From Rotaria socialis (taxonomy: Eukaryota; Rotifera; Eurotatoria; Philodinida; Philodinidae): a DNA stretch of 64,000 nt. Below are positions 26,094-36,265 of this stretch, in pieces. How positions within the stretch are numbered: the first letter of the stretch is position 1; every line of letters begins with the position of its first letter. A program made the position numbers and the translations under genes. The stretch covers positions 1 to 64,000 of the forward strand of contig CAJNYU010003753.1 of NCBI GenBank assembly GCA_905331475.1. Reading direction: 5' to 3'. The notes below the pieces were generated by a model that was not told the origin of the DNA, did not search any database, and was given only the letters and a program-made list of their open reading frames with translations.

Positions 26094-26131
26094 CTGCATT
26101 CGCGTATACCAGGTGGTATACACGAACGCAG
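26094..26131. repeat. Near-perfect palindrome at the right end of the MULE
   Basis: Two 17-bp arms (CTGCATTCGCGTATACC and GGTATACACGAACGCAG) are inverted copies with two mismatches around a 4-bp centre. The first arm overlaps the last three bases of the transposon. Confidence 0.6.
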
Positions 26132-26476
26132 CAATCTCTATTAAAAAAGAGCCACTTGATGAATTAAAAAACTATTGAAGTTGTGCAATACCATACAGCC
26201 ATTTAAAAAAACAGAAAAAGATTGCATATCTGCTTTTCCATTTTTATAGAGCGACATACATGTGCATATTTGTTTTTTGAAGAAAAGAAAGCGAAATATT
26301 GATGATTTATATTACATCAACAACCTTTCTCTGGTAAAACTACTCTTGAAAGATTTATTAACGAACATTGTAATTTAAATGAAAAAGTTATAAAAAAAAT
26401 AGCTACACTTATGAATATCAATACAAAAAGAATTTTCACCAGATAAATAAATAATTATAAATCTGTTTATATATCG

Positions 26477-27164
26477 CGCCCTAGTGAAACATCTTGTAAG
26501 TAAGATCTTGTAAGTAAGATCTTTGGTACAGATAAGTGAAGAGATCTTGAAAATTTAGGTACAAGATAAATGTATTATCTTGTAACCAAGATCTTATTAC
26601 AGATCTTAAGCAAGAATTCATAACATCTTGAATGATGCATTCTGAAAGTGTGTTTGGTATTTTTTCAATATATTTTAATATTAACTATTCCTGTCCCGAA
26701 TAGCTCAAGCAAGTCAGATGTTGAGATCTGACCGGTTTTAAGTTGGGCCGATATTCGTCAGAACAATTTAGGGTAGTCCTCTCTCGATCATCGATCGAGA
26801 TCAGCATCCTCTCGATTAATCAATAGTCGAGAAATAGTTTAGAAAAAAACTTATTTTGTAAAGTTATGTTTTTGCATGTTCAATCATGTTGCTTATATTC
26901 TGTTCTGTATGCATAAAAAAACGGTGAATAACTAGATAGCCTATCTAAATAAACTAATGATGTCGCTTTCTGTTTTATTCAAGATCTTGTGAGAAGATAA
27001 TAGTAAAAGAAATCGTTGCCATGATCTTGCTAAGATCTTATGTACAGATTTATCAGATAGGATAAGATCTGAACAAGCGAATTATCTTTTAAAGATCTTG
27101 ATAAGATCTTACCTACCAATCCCAAGATTTCAAGATCTTACTTACAAGATGTTTCACTAGGGCG
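26477..27164. mobile_element. AAGATCTT-rich terminal-inverted-repeat element
   Basis: The two ends are identical inverted 34-bp repeats, starting CGCCCTAGTGAAACATCTTG at 26,477-26,510 and ending at 27,131-27,164. Palindromic AAGATCTT words and close variants recur about six times inside each end. The 688-bp element carries no transposase frame and so must be moved by another element's enzyme. Its perfect terminal repeats suggest recent activity. A different dispersed repeat (26,692-26,835) sits in its middle. No clear target duplication is visible. Confidence 0.75.
26692..26835 (+). repeat. Dispersed repeat nested in the AAGATCTT element
   Basis: This stretch shares TTTAGGGTAGTCC, a spaced AGATCAGCA, and an AGTTGG-centred block with the reverse complement of 28,640-28,765, in the same order. 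It is a second, diverged copy of one short repeat family. Confidence 0.5.
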
Positions 27165-27212
27165 ATGGATATTCGGTATACCAACAGTTAATATCTGAAT
27201 CATAAAATTAAT

Positions 27213-27810
27213 TTATATACGTATTAAATTTTTTTTTGCTGCTGTCCGATTAGAATTTGGTAAGTGCATATTTGTTATACGAAATATTTTTCTAATCGTT
27301 CTCAATGGATAATTTATTTCTTGATTATTTTCTTTCATGAAATGTAAATATCGATAGTGATCCAGTAGGCACAGTGTTGAATGCATATTCATGAATGATA
27401 GCGGTGAATATTGATTTGATATATATTTCGAATAACCCGAATCATTTCTATTTAAACGATGAAGTTCTTTAGCAAGATCTTCAACTGTTTGAAAATCATC
27501 AACATGAATATATGAATTAGGTACTGCAATACGTTTGTAGTGTTCTTTTGTTGCACCTAAATCAATAGGTACAGCATGCCCAGTCAGACCTTGTATCCAA
27601 TATTTTTCTGTAATATATGTATCACATTCTGATGAACCTTTTTTGACATGGTATAGATATAATAGGTGAATGATAAATTGATTTACATTTTCCATAGATA
27701 TCAATATGAATCCCATTTTGTTTTGAGCGTAATTTATTTACATAATCTTCACGATGTGAATTTGTATTACAACTTGAAATAAACCAAGCAACATAGATAA
27801 TATTTTTGCT
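27213..27810 (-). pseudogene. GT10 alpha-1,3-fucosyltransferase, 3' part only and frameshifted
   Basis: The main frame (27,716-27,213) contains the GT10 hallmark CDTYITEKYW, then VPIDLGA, NSYIHVDDFQTVEDLA and a Y..Y helix, the nucleotide-sugar half of fucosyltransferases. Just upstream, in another frame, are VAWFISSCNTNSHREDYVNKL and IDIYGKCKS, the matching preceding segment. The join near 27,660-27,700 is frameshifted and some residues are missing. The acceptor-binding N-terminal domain, membrane anchor and signal are absent. An intact enzyme would be a Golgi type II membrane protein adding fucose from GDP-fucose to glycans. It sits directly beside the AAGATCTT element. Confidence 0.75.
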
Positions 27811-27839
27811 TTAAACTTTGATGTTCAGATTTTTCTTAA

Positions 27840-28256
27840 ATATGGTTGAAGAGACGCAAGAGCTTGAGATGACAATGGCTGGTTACAAGTATAAGGACAC
27901 GTATTTAATAGAAGTTGCTTTCGCGTAGTTAATTCTCTATGCGATATAGAAGAAAGATATTGAATGTGAAAATCTGATTCAGGTTTTAATGTGGATATTA
28001 AATTGAACCAACTACGAGTTCTTCGATATTCTTCATATTAACTTTATGATAAGAATTTCTTGATGATTCTTCTGAATGACAATTCATAATTGTGATAAAT
28101 GTAAAGTTCGATATGAAATGAAATTAGATGACACTGGAAAACGAATAAAATCAACAAGACTAACAATTACACTATCAGCTAATGAATAATCCTCTGGATC
28201 AAGTACGTGACATATCTGTTTTAAACTATCATTAAAAATTTTCGAATGTGAATCAG
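27840..28256 (-). pseudogene. Unrecognised coding remnant
   Basis: Two protein-like minus-strand stretches lie in different frames: one of about 58 residues containing CHVLDPEDYSLADSVIV and FIRFPVSS, ending in a stop, then one of about 65 residues containing LKPESDFHIQYLSS and CPYTCNQPLSS. Composition and codon use are like real genes in this window, but neither has an ATG or a recognisable domain. They lie upstream of the fucosyltransferase remnant and may belong to a different broken gene. Confidence 0.35.
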
Positions 28257-28261
28257 TTCGT

Positions 28262-28505
28262 ATTAATATTCATCATAGATGTAAGGCGCACCTTATGGAA
28301 TGTACTGAGTTCAGCGTATCCATATACTGAGAAAGTCACACTAGGGTACCTATTAAGGGTACTTATAAAATTCTCAGTAGCCATACTGATGTAGGTATTG
28401 CATTGGGTAACCATATAGGCAGTATTTTTCGCTGAACAAGTACTTGTATGGATACCCGCACCTGTAATTTTACTGAGGAAAGCTCAACAGGGTATCCTAG
28501 ATTTG
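28262..28505. repeat. Degenerate direct and inverted repeat patch
   Basis: TACTGAGAAAGTCACACTAG (28,325-28,344) and TACTGAGGAAAGCTCAACAG (near 28,472) are imperfect direct copies, both followed by GGGTAYC. GTATCCATA near 28,317 and TATGGATAC near 28,446 are inverted copies. This looks like a small mobile-element remnant. Confidence 0.35.
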
Positions 28506-28639
28506 TCGCGTTCTGTGTAGCGACTGTTCATTCACCGTTTTCTTTTGCGTGAACGGCTCCTTATAAACGACTCGGTGAACCATAAGAAAATAAACTATTT
28601 TCATATTTTTTTTCTAGATTATTTCTTGACTATTTATTA

Positions 28640-28765
28640 GCTGAGAACATGCTGATCTTAATCGTAAATTAAGATCGGACTACCCTAAAGTGGTCGGATG
28701 GAGATTCGACCAACTCAAGTTCGGTTAGATCCCGAAATTTGACCTGCTAGAGTTTTAAAAATTTT
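28640..28765 (-). repeat. Second copy of the 26,692 dispersed repeat, inverted
   Basis: On the minus strand it reads TTTAGGGTAGTCC followed by AGATCAGCA in the same order and spacing as the copy at 26,692-26,835, with GAGTTGGTCGA matching AGTTGGGCCGA. Confidence 0.45.
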
Positions 28766-30451
28766 TTCAGACTGAATTTTTTGTCAAAAAAGAAATTTGA
28801 AAAACTTTTATATCAAAATAACGTGCTTTTCTGACTATTTATGATGCCGTGGCATGTGATTAGATTTAAAACAGTTGTTGACTTCTGAAAATGTTTCTTT
28901 TTGAAGCAGCTGACCGTGTTGGTTTGCAAACAAGAAGTTAGAACCGATTAACAAAGTGAATTCGTTGGACAGAGCCGTCTACCATGAAAATGTTTGATAC
29001 ACTGCAAAGAAGCACCTTACAAATACATTAACACTTCACAGATGTATTTTTCAATGGTTCTTTTTATTTCATTACAACCAACATACGAATACGAGAAAAA
29101 GTATGTATGGGTTTTGGGTCATACGTTCTTTCTTCGCTGAGAAATGGCACGTTTTCTCGTATATGAGTCATGACCGCCTATTGTAGAATTAGCTAAATAA
29201 AATATTATAAAATGCTGCCAGAGTTATAACATTCTTGTAGAGAGAAACAATCTGAACAAGTTTAATGGAAGCCTTTCGAAAAAATACACTTCAGTTCTCT
29301 AGTTATTAACCTGTTCTCTATGGAAACTATATTTTGCGCATGAAAATTAGGTAAAACTCCTTGAAATCAGACAAGTTTTAGAAATGATAAATGGACTGCA
29401 AAACCGTTAACGCCTTGCATTGAAACCAAGGGGGAAAAAGCGCGACTCCCGTACTCCAGCGGACTCCCTGTACTCCCAGACGATACGATAACTGTGCTTC
29501 AAAGACTTTTAGCAATTTCAAGTCTAATATCCACCTGTGTTACGGTATAATAGCGGGAGTCCAGCCAGCCCAAGCCTATCTTGCAATATAGCCAAAATAC
29601 TTCATTGTATTCCAACGTTTAAAATGGATGAAATAAAACGAACTATTTTGNTAGAGTGTAACAACTTCATACATAACACACGTATATATAGGAGAGAGAT
29701 AGAAGAGAGACAAGAGAGAGAGATATTACACCAATGGAAAGAGAACAGAAGGAAGAGGAAGGAGAATCATCGGAGCGTGCAATCAATATCGGCACATCGT
29801 TGAAAGCAGCTTCTCGTCAATTTTTCAGCAGTTCTATACTTTTTTCATTGTGAGACAGACATTTTCAGTAATATAGCAGCTCCCTTGTTGTAGATACCCT
29901 ATACTATTACCCAAGTGAATTTTTATGTAAATATGCAGTACTTGGTTTGTATTAATGATATGTGCTGGTATAGCTCCTGTATGTTTCGTTTCTCAGGAGA
30001 CTAAGTCGTCTGAGAACCGTGGTTTTTATCAAAATTTTTATTTTCTAAAAAGGCTCTATGTAACGATAGAATCTGTCTAGTGAACTGAAAACTTCATCAT
30101 GACGACTAGCTCATGAAGTATCTTCCTGTGAAGATTAAGAGTCCTCCAATATTCTTCTTGGAATCAGACAGTAAGATCCTCTACGATCGTACCTCTGATT
30201 TTTTTACCTGGGTATCCAACCATGCTAAAATATCGCTGAAATAAATTCTTGCTCAAATTTCGAACTGCCTGCACTTTATAAATATTGATATTGAATTTTA
30301 ACAATAGGAAAAACAAACATTCTATTGATACCTCTTCAATATAATAGAGGTCTATAGCGTAGCATTATTTTGTCGTTTTGTTATTCTGTTTTCGTTGCGG
30401 GTGCAGCTACAATCCATAAATAAATAAAGAAAAGGAAAAAACAATTCACAT
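28766..30451. other. Gene-less stretch
   Basis: No supported gene. One ambiguous base (n) lies at 29,651, followed by a purine-rich GA-repeat patch (29,690-29,770) that opens a spurious 88-codon frame. Confidence 0.4.
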
Positions 30452-31262
30452 CATTCGAACCGCTTCAAAACCGTTCGGTAAACTACGGTTCTCTAACTTA
30501 GATTTTTTTGGTATTGCAGTGAATAATTATTTTGAAGCTCTTATAAAATCGCAGTCCTTCATATATACCAAAGCGCTGAAGCCGCTGGTATCAGCCACAT
30601 CATCTGAATTCACTTGGTTTTCGAGTTTGACCTTTTATTAAAGATGGCGCCATAAAAATAGTCATTAGTAGATAACTTAACCAATACGAAAATTAATGAT
30701 ACCATCTGACACAGTGTTCGCTCTGATTTGCACGTTGCTCAGAAAACAAAAATGTAAGGCTTACACTTTGAAAAAGAAAATAACACTTTGATTTTAAATC
30801 ACGAAAACACATTTCGCTAAAACTTCCTCTGCTTGGACAGAATTAAATTACTGTCATCGTCATCATCACTTGCTGTATCAACAGATTCACATTGTGAGAT
30901 CGAAATTTTACGTAAAAATGTATTTATTAATTCATCAAAAACCGTACATGCTATGAATGAAAAGTATTCAACTAAATTTCTAGGCTATCTGAACTCCTTT
31001 CGTTTATTTACACTTTGTTTATAAAATCAAAGGGTGAAGATACACGTTTTTCACAAAAATAAATGTACAAAAACATTTTATTTCAGATTTCTATTAGAAA
31101 CACTGATCTGACATAATATATTCTGGTATCAATACATAGACTTTTTTGAGTCGTAATCGACGTTTTCCAGATTAAAAACGTAAATTTAGCAATAAAATTA
31201 TAAATGAATTGATAAACGAAGAGAAACCGATTCGAACCGTCGGTTTTGAAACGGTTTGAGTG
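30452..31262. mobile_element. Terminal-inverted-repeat element of about 0.8 kb
   Basis: The left end (CATTCGAACCGCTTCAAAACCG) and the reverse complement of the right end (CACTCAAACCGTTTCAAAACCG) agree at 19 of 22 positions, and weaker similarity continues for a further 20 bp (CGGT then CGGTT then CTCT). Both ends are flanked by ACAT (30,448-30,451 and 31,263-31,266), a possible 4-bp target duplication. Inside is only a 63-codon frame with no recognised domain, so it is non-autonomous or internally deleted. Confidence 0.55.
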
Positions 31263-31365
31263 ACATGGGAAAGACCGACAAGCACGTGTTTCTTTTTTTG
31301 TATTATGGTAGAATGAGTCAGTGTTAACAGTGGGAATTTTGATTCATTTTTTTTTGTTTTTTACT

Positions 31366-31375
31366 ATATAAATAA
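31366..31375 (+). promoter_or_regulatory. TATA box of the zinc-finger gene
   Basis: TATATAAATA lies 40-49 bp before the ATG at 31,415, implying a very short 5' untranslated region. Confidence 0.45.
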
Positions 31376-31414
31376 TAGTCAACTGTAGATTTTAAAATCA
31401 AACTGATTTCGATA

Positions 31415-31813
31415 ATGACTGAAGAAATAGCGGCTGTCAATCCTGCTCCATCAACCGAACAAAAAAAACCTGAAATCGTTGCTAAAGTGGAATTTATAAC
31501 ATGGAAATATCCTCCGTATTGCGAACTTTGTAATGTTTATTTTTCTGGCGAGCCCTGTTCGAAAACACATTTCGAAGGTCGAAACCATAAGAATCGATTA
31601 CATACATGGAAGGAATATCAAAATCCTGATTCACTTCCAAAAAATTCCAAAGACGTTCTATGTAATATATGTTGGAAAAAAATGAATACACAACTCATTT
31701 TAGATGATCATTGTAAGAGTCCAGCTCATTTAAAAGAAGAACAAGGACGTTTAATCGTGCAAAAATTAAAAGAAGATTATAGACAATTAAAAGAATCGAA
31801 CAAAACAAACTAG
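31415..31813 (+). CDS. Two-finger U1/matrin-type C2H2 zinc-finger protein
   Basis: The 132-residue protein has two C-x2-C...H-x5/6-H fingers: CELCNVYFSG...HFEGRNH at about 36-58 and CNICWKKMN...HCKSPAH at about 82-105. The long Cys-to-His spacing is that of the U1C/matrin class, which often binds double-stranded or structured RNA (ZNF346/ZMAT-like proteins). The C terminus is a charged, probably helical KLKEDYRQLKE segment. No signal or membrane segment is present. It is a single exon with a close TATA box, and runs tail to tail with the tetraspanin gene, leaving only 11 bp between the stop codons. RNA binding is a family inference. Confidence 0.8.
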   Translation: MTEEIAAVNPAPSTEQKKPEIVAKVEFITWKYPPYCELCNVYFSGEPCSKTHFEGRNHKNRLHTWKEYQNPDSLPKNSKDVLCNICWKKMNTQLILDDHCKSPAHLKEEQGRLIVQKLKEDYRQLKESNKTN

Positions 31814-31824
31814 TATGATATGAT

Positions 31825-33560
31825 TTACACAAGACTTTCATCTTGTTTTGATTGTTTTAAAGTTGATCGTGGAATCGGTTTTGGTATTTTATATAATAAA
31901 GGAGATGTATTTGTATAAGTCGATGAAAGATTTTTTTGATCACGAAAGTCTATTATTATTCGATCGGGTGATGAATGTGGACTAGATTTTTTTAATATTG
32001 GTCTCGGCATAATAATATCAGTAGAAGGCACATGATCATCTTTTGTTTCCTTTTGTGATGAGGATGTTATAAAAACGTTAGAAAAGCCAAGTAAATTAGA
32101 AGATTTATTATTTGTTTGTTTCGAGTTGGCAGTTGGATTGGCTATTGTAGAATTATTCACATGTGATTTTTGTTGATCATCAAAAGATTTTTCTGATGAT
32201 GATCGTTCAACTCCTAATTAGAAGATAAAAGTTAGAATGTATCTATGAAATGTGTGAAATCATTGTACCTGAATCATTATCATCCTCTCGTACATGTTTT
32301 CGTCGACTTTTAACAATTGGTAATTGTTTTGATAGCAGTGGTAGATACTGTTTTGGATAAACACTTGTAATAATTGCTTTTCGTTGGGAATTAAGATTTT
32401 TCAGTCGTGTATTATCAGGTTCACTTTCATCTGTTTCACTTTTTTCAGTTCGCTCGGATATCGACGATAATTTTCTTGATGCATACGGCTCATAGGCAAT
32501 TGCCAATGCATTGTTATAGGCTGCTGATGATGGTGGTAATATCATAGATGTGTTTTGTGTTCGTTGATTGGATGATGATGATGATGTTGCTGCTGCTGCT
32601 GCTGCTGCTGCGGTATCGTATTCATTCTGTATAACACTTCGTTTTTCAACATTACCATGTTCATCATTATTTATTATTGTTGTTGGCATAAGAACTGCTT
32701 TCGATAGATTATCTCCCGACGAAGAATCTACACTTAATGAATGACGCCATGCAGATGAACCATTAATCAAATTACGATTATTTTTCAATCGATTTCGTCC
32801 ATTTCGTTGATATAAACATAATAATGAGAAGAAAAATAGAACAATAAAAAGTTTAATTAAACTAAAAAATAATAATATATAGGCTAGCACATCCATCCAT
32901 GACTCGAGAAAGAACATTGTGCGTGTAAGACATCCAATACTGTACATATTACAACTTAATGGTACATTATTTTGATAGGATAAACGTCCATCGGACCCAC
33001 AACAACGAAATGTCGATTGAAGTTTATCTAACGCACGTTTAGCACGTTCATCAGTACCTTGTCGATATGTAATTACTAGAAAACCAGCAAGCATTTTTAT
33101 TTAAGAAAAATTCACTTTATCGATAGATCATACCTAATTTTGGTAATTGTTCTAACAGTGTAAGTCTTGTTTCATATTTACTTGTAAATGTAAGTATTGA
33201 AATAGTAAACTCACCAATGACAATCGAACAAAGCATTGTTGATGCAATAAATAAAAATACATGAGCTGAATATAAACCCCATACTAAGATTAAACACATA
33301 ACTAATGTTATTATTGATGAAACAAATAAACATAGTGATAAATATCGTAATATCCATAGATCCTATAAAAGAATATTTTAAATCTTTTGCTTACACGTAT
33401 CTATACTCACAATATAACCAACATCAGCAAGATTATAAGCTAAAGTTTTGTATTGTTGATCGAGTACAGTCCATAGAGCAAATCCCAATTCAATAAGACC
33501 AAGAATACATAGTAAAATTATAGAAAATTTGCTCACAAATGTTAACGTTGATTTACTCAT
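31825..33560 (-). CDS. Tetraspanin with a long cytoplasmic tail
   Basis: Four exons join in frame: 33560-33411, 33362-33134, 33075-32269 and 32213-31825, with GT-AG introns of 48, 58 and 55 nt, giving 524 residues. Four hydrophobic spans are clear: about 11-32, 55-75, 80-103, and about 185-210 (VLAYILLFFSLIKLFIVLFF). The loop between spans 3 and 4 carries the tetraspanin CCG motif (151-153, RCCGSDG) and further Cys in SCN and GCL. Tetraspanins organise membrane microdomains with integrins and other partners. The tail after span 4 is about 310 residues, Ser-rich and disordered, with a nine-Ala run, whereas tetraspanin tails are normally 10-30 residues. The extracellular loop is short. Confidence 0.85.
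32584..32611 (-). repeat. Trinucleotide repeat coding an Ala run
   Basis: A run of GCAGCA-type triplets (TGCTGC on the plus strand) encodes nine alanines in the tetraspanin tail, next to a TCATCA-type serine run. Confidence 0.7.
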
Positions 33561-36265
33561 TTTGTCAAAAATTTAAATCGACAATATTAAATTGACATAA
33601 GCCAAAAGTCATCATCTGAAAGTAAAGAGCATTATGTCAACAAGTAAATAGAAATATTTTACAATTACTATTAATCTTAAATTTTTTCTTCTGAAGTACT
33701 AGCTTCAAGCAATTTATTAATCTATCAAAGCCAGACTTTAATACGACGAAGAGAAAAAATAGCAGCATTTTTTTATTATTTTTTCTCGTCGTTATTTATT
33801 TTTAAAATTCTCATTTAAATATCGCTCTAAGTTACACTTACAGCTAAAATAATAATAATAAAGAAAATTCAAGATAATCATTTTTTCATCTCAAATGCCA
33901 ATATATATATTCACATTTTATTTTCTATCAACGGCATATCAATAAAATAAAACAAGCATTGGATAATAAACTTTTTCTTTCTTTCTATCTCTAACAAAAA
34001 AAAAGAAGTGTTACATGGCTTTTCCTTAGATTATCATCAATAAAATAATAACACAATAACCTACTTTGATTACAGACGACTCTATAAGGCATACATATTT
34101 TTGATCGATTGTATTATTAGCAGGACAGAAATTTTTATTTCTTCGATCGAATCAAACGACAAGAAAAGAATGATTGGTTTTTATATGTCTATAAAGTCAA
34201 TTCCCACTTGAAGATCTAGTACTTCTAAATCTTAATACCGCAAAAAGAAACAATCCCCATATTAATCATGTAGTGGCACATATGACTACAAGTGCTAATT
34301 TTTTCTTCTCGATAACCTTCAATGTTAAACTATCGATATGTAAAAAAAATAGCGTAACCTTGTAGAGAAGGGACGAGAGAGAGAGAGAGAGAGAAAGATA
34401 CGCCATTTCAATGGTATTTATTTACTACGTTATTGACCTCTAAAAAAAAGAAGAATATGCAATAAAGAGACAAAAAGAATGAAGACAATCTACTAGAAAA
34501 TTGATCATTTTTTTACTAGACGAATAATTTCTGTTTGATAACTGTTGTGACGATTGAACGTTCGTGATTAGGAGGACCTGCGCAAAAAAAAACTGTGAAT
34601 AATTGTCAACTCTCACCGTTCTCTCTTTTTTCCCTCTTCATTCATTCATTCTCATAGAATATGTTTGCTTACTTCTTTCGTTCTTTTTTTTGCTGCATTC
34701 GAAATTTACCTGCATACTCAGTATGCTTCCAATTTTCAGTTGTTTTTTTTCAATGTCACCTATCGAAACTTACCGCAGAACATAAATAATAACTATGAAG
34801 AGAGAGAGAAAAAAAAATGAGAGAAGAGCGTTCATCAACAAGTTTTTTTCTTTTTCTTCTTATTTCATTTATCGATGATCTAATTTGTATGAGAATCACA
34901 CAGTCTATTTAACGGGCGTTCATATTTTTCCTCCTGTTGCTATAATCAATTCAGTTAAGATAGTTTAGGTTTATTATATAAAAATATAACTTCATTATTC
35001 AGTTTGTTGTGCTTTTATGATGGCAATCTAATAAGACTTTTTTTTCTTGCACTTAAATTAATGAAAAAAAAATAACAGTTGTTCGTCTCGAGATGAAACA
35101 ATTTCGATAATTAGATTATTGTTTCTCTCTTCCCCTCTTGATGATTTACAGTTATAGGTTTGATTTGCATTTAATATCAAAAGTAAAGACGAAATTGAAG
35201 ATTTTTTCAAGAAAAAACAAAAAAAAACGTATTATATAGGTCTAATTTGAGGATGTTTAATTGACAGTTTTTAATATAATAAATTCAGCCATGAATGAAA
35301 TCCGAATATAAAAAGATTTTCTTTCAGGTAATCATAAATAATTTCATTATATGAAAAGAAAAGAAAAACTCGATTAAATTACTGCGATGAACGAAGAGTA
35401 TTTTGTAAGTTTCTTTTAATCTTTATATTATTATTTATGAAATCAAAGATGTGAGTGAGAGAGAGAGAGTCTACCGAATAGTATAGTGTTAATTAGCAAA
35501 TAGAAAAATATACTCAATAATCATTTGCTATGTTTCACTCTCTGGCCTTAATGACCCTCAAGGGATGAACACTGAATAACAAGCGTATCTTTAGAAGAAG
35601 AGAAAAAACAAATGATCGATCGAATTCTGCTCAATGAAAATCAATTGAATGTCCTAATGACTTGTAACAGATATTCTTAAATGAAACTGTTGACGAGAGA
35701 ATTTTAATATTGAATCTGTTCAAAAGAATCTCAACTCATCGAACATTGGGTGTTCTCTTTTCACGTTTGCTTTGATTAATACAATTCTTAGCGTAATTTG
35801 CTATAAATCCTGAAAGATTTGTTTCTGCTCATCTACAGTTCGAAAACGTAATGTCATGGAAATAATTTATAAAAAACAAATTCTGCGTCTTATCAAAGGC
35901 TTGCTTAATTGGTTCACTTGTCGAAAAGTTGACAGTTCAATTAATCTAGTCACATCATATTAACTATTTTGTGGAAGCATTGATTGTCATCGACCTCAGA
36001 GAATTAAAATTATTAAGTTAAAATAATTATCATAAAGATGACAAGCAACATTATATAACCTTGAAAACCAACCAGTCCACAAATAAACACTGGACATTTT
36101 TCTTTCTTCTTAAATAAATTCCGACTTTCCTTATCAAAGTACTATTTTCTTTTGGTCACCATCTTGTTAAATAAATAGGCCCTTATCGTATGTGTGCATA
36201 TATTCTTTTACTTTTTTTTTTTGGTTATTTCGTTTTTACGATTTTAGATTGCTTCATTTGAGTTC
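33561..36265. other. Gene-less 2.7 kb between divergent genes
   Basis: This separates the divergently transcribed tetraspanin and rabaptin-like genes and must hold both promoters. It is T- and A-run rich, with GA microsatellites at 34,375-34,396 and near 35,455-35,470. No gene is seen. Confidence 0.4.

Larger units (their letters stand above)
23527..26096 (+). mobile_element. Mutator-like (MULE) DNA transposon with subterminal inverted motif arrays
   Basis: The outer ends are inverted copies: CAGTATTTTATT at 23,527 and AATAAAATACTG at 26,085-26,096. Inside the left end (23,527-23,727) the motif TTCAGTA recurs about ten times; inside the right end (25,873-26,096) its reverse complement TACTGAA(C) recurs about ten times. 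Between them lie a TATA box and a broken MULE transposase. Arrays of short motifs in opposite orientation at the two ends are what transposase-binding sites look like. I found no convincing target-site duplication, so the outer limits are good to a few bases only. Confidence 0.75.

Noticed and set aside
29537..29803. 88-codon plus-strand frame containing an undetermined base
   Set aside because: Driven by a GA-rich low-complexity patch; the n at 29,651 makes it unreliable.
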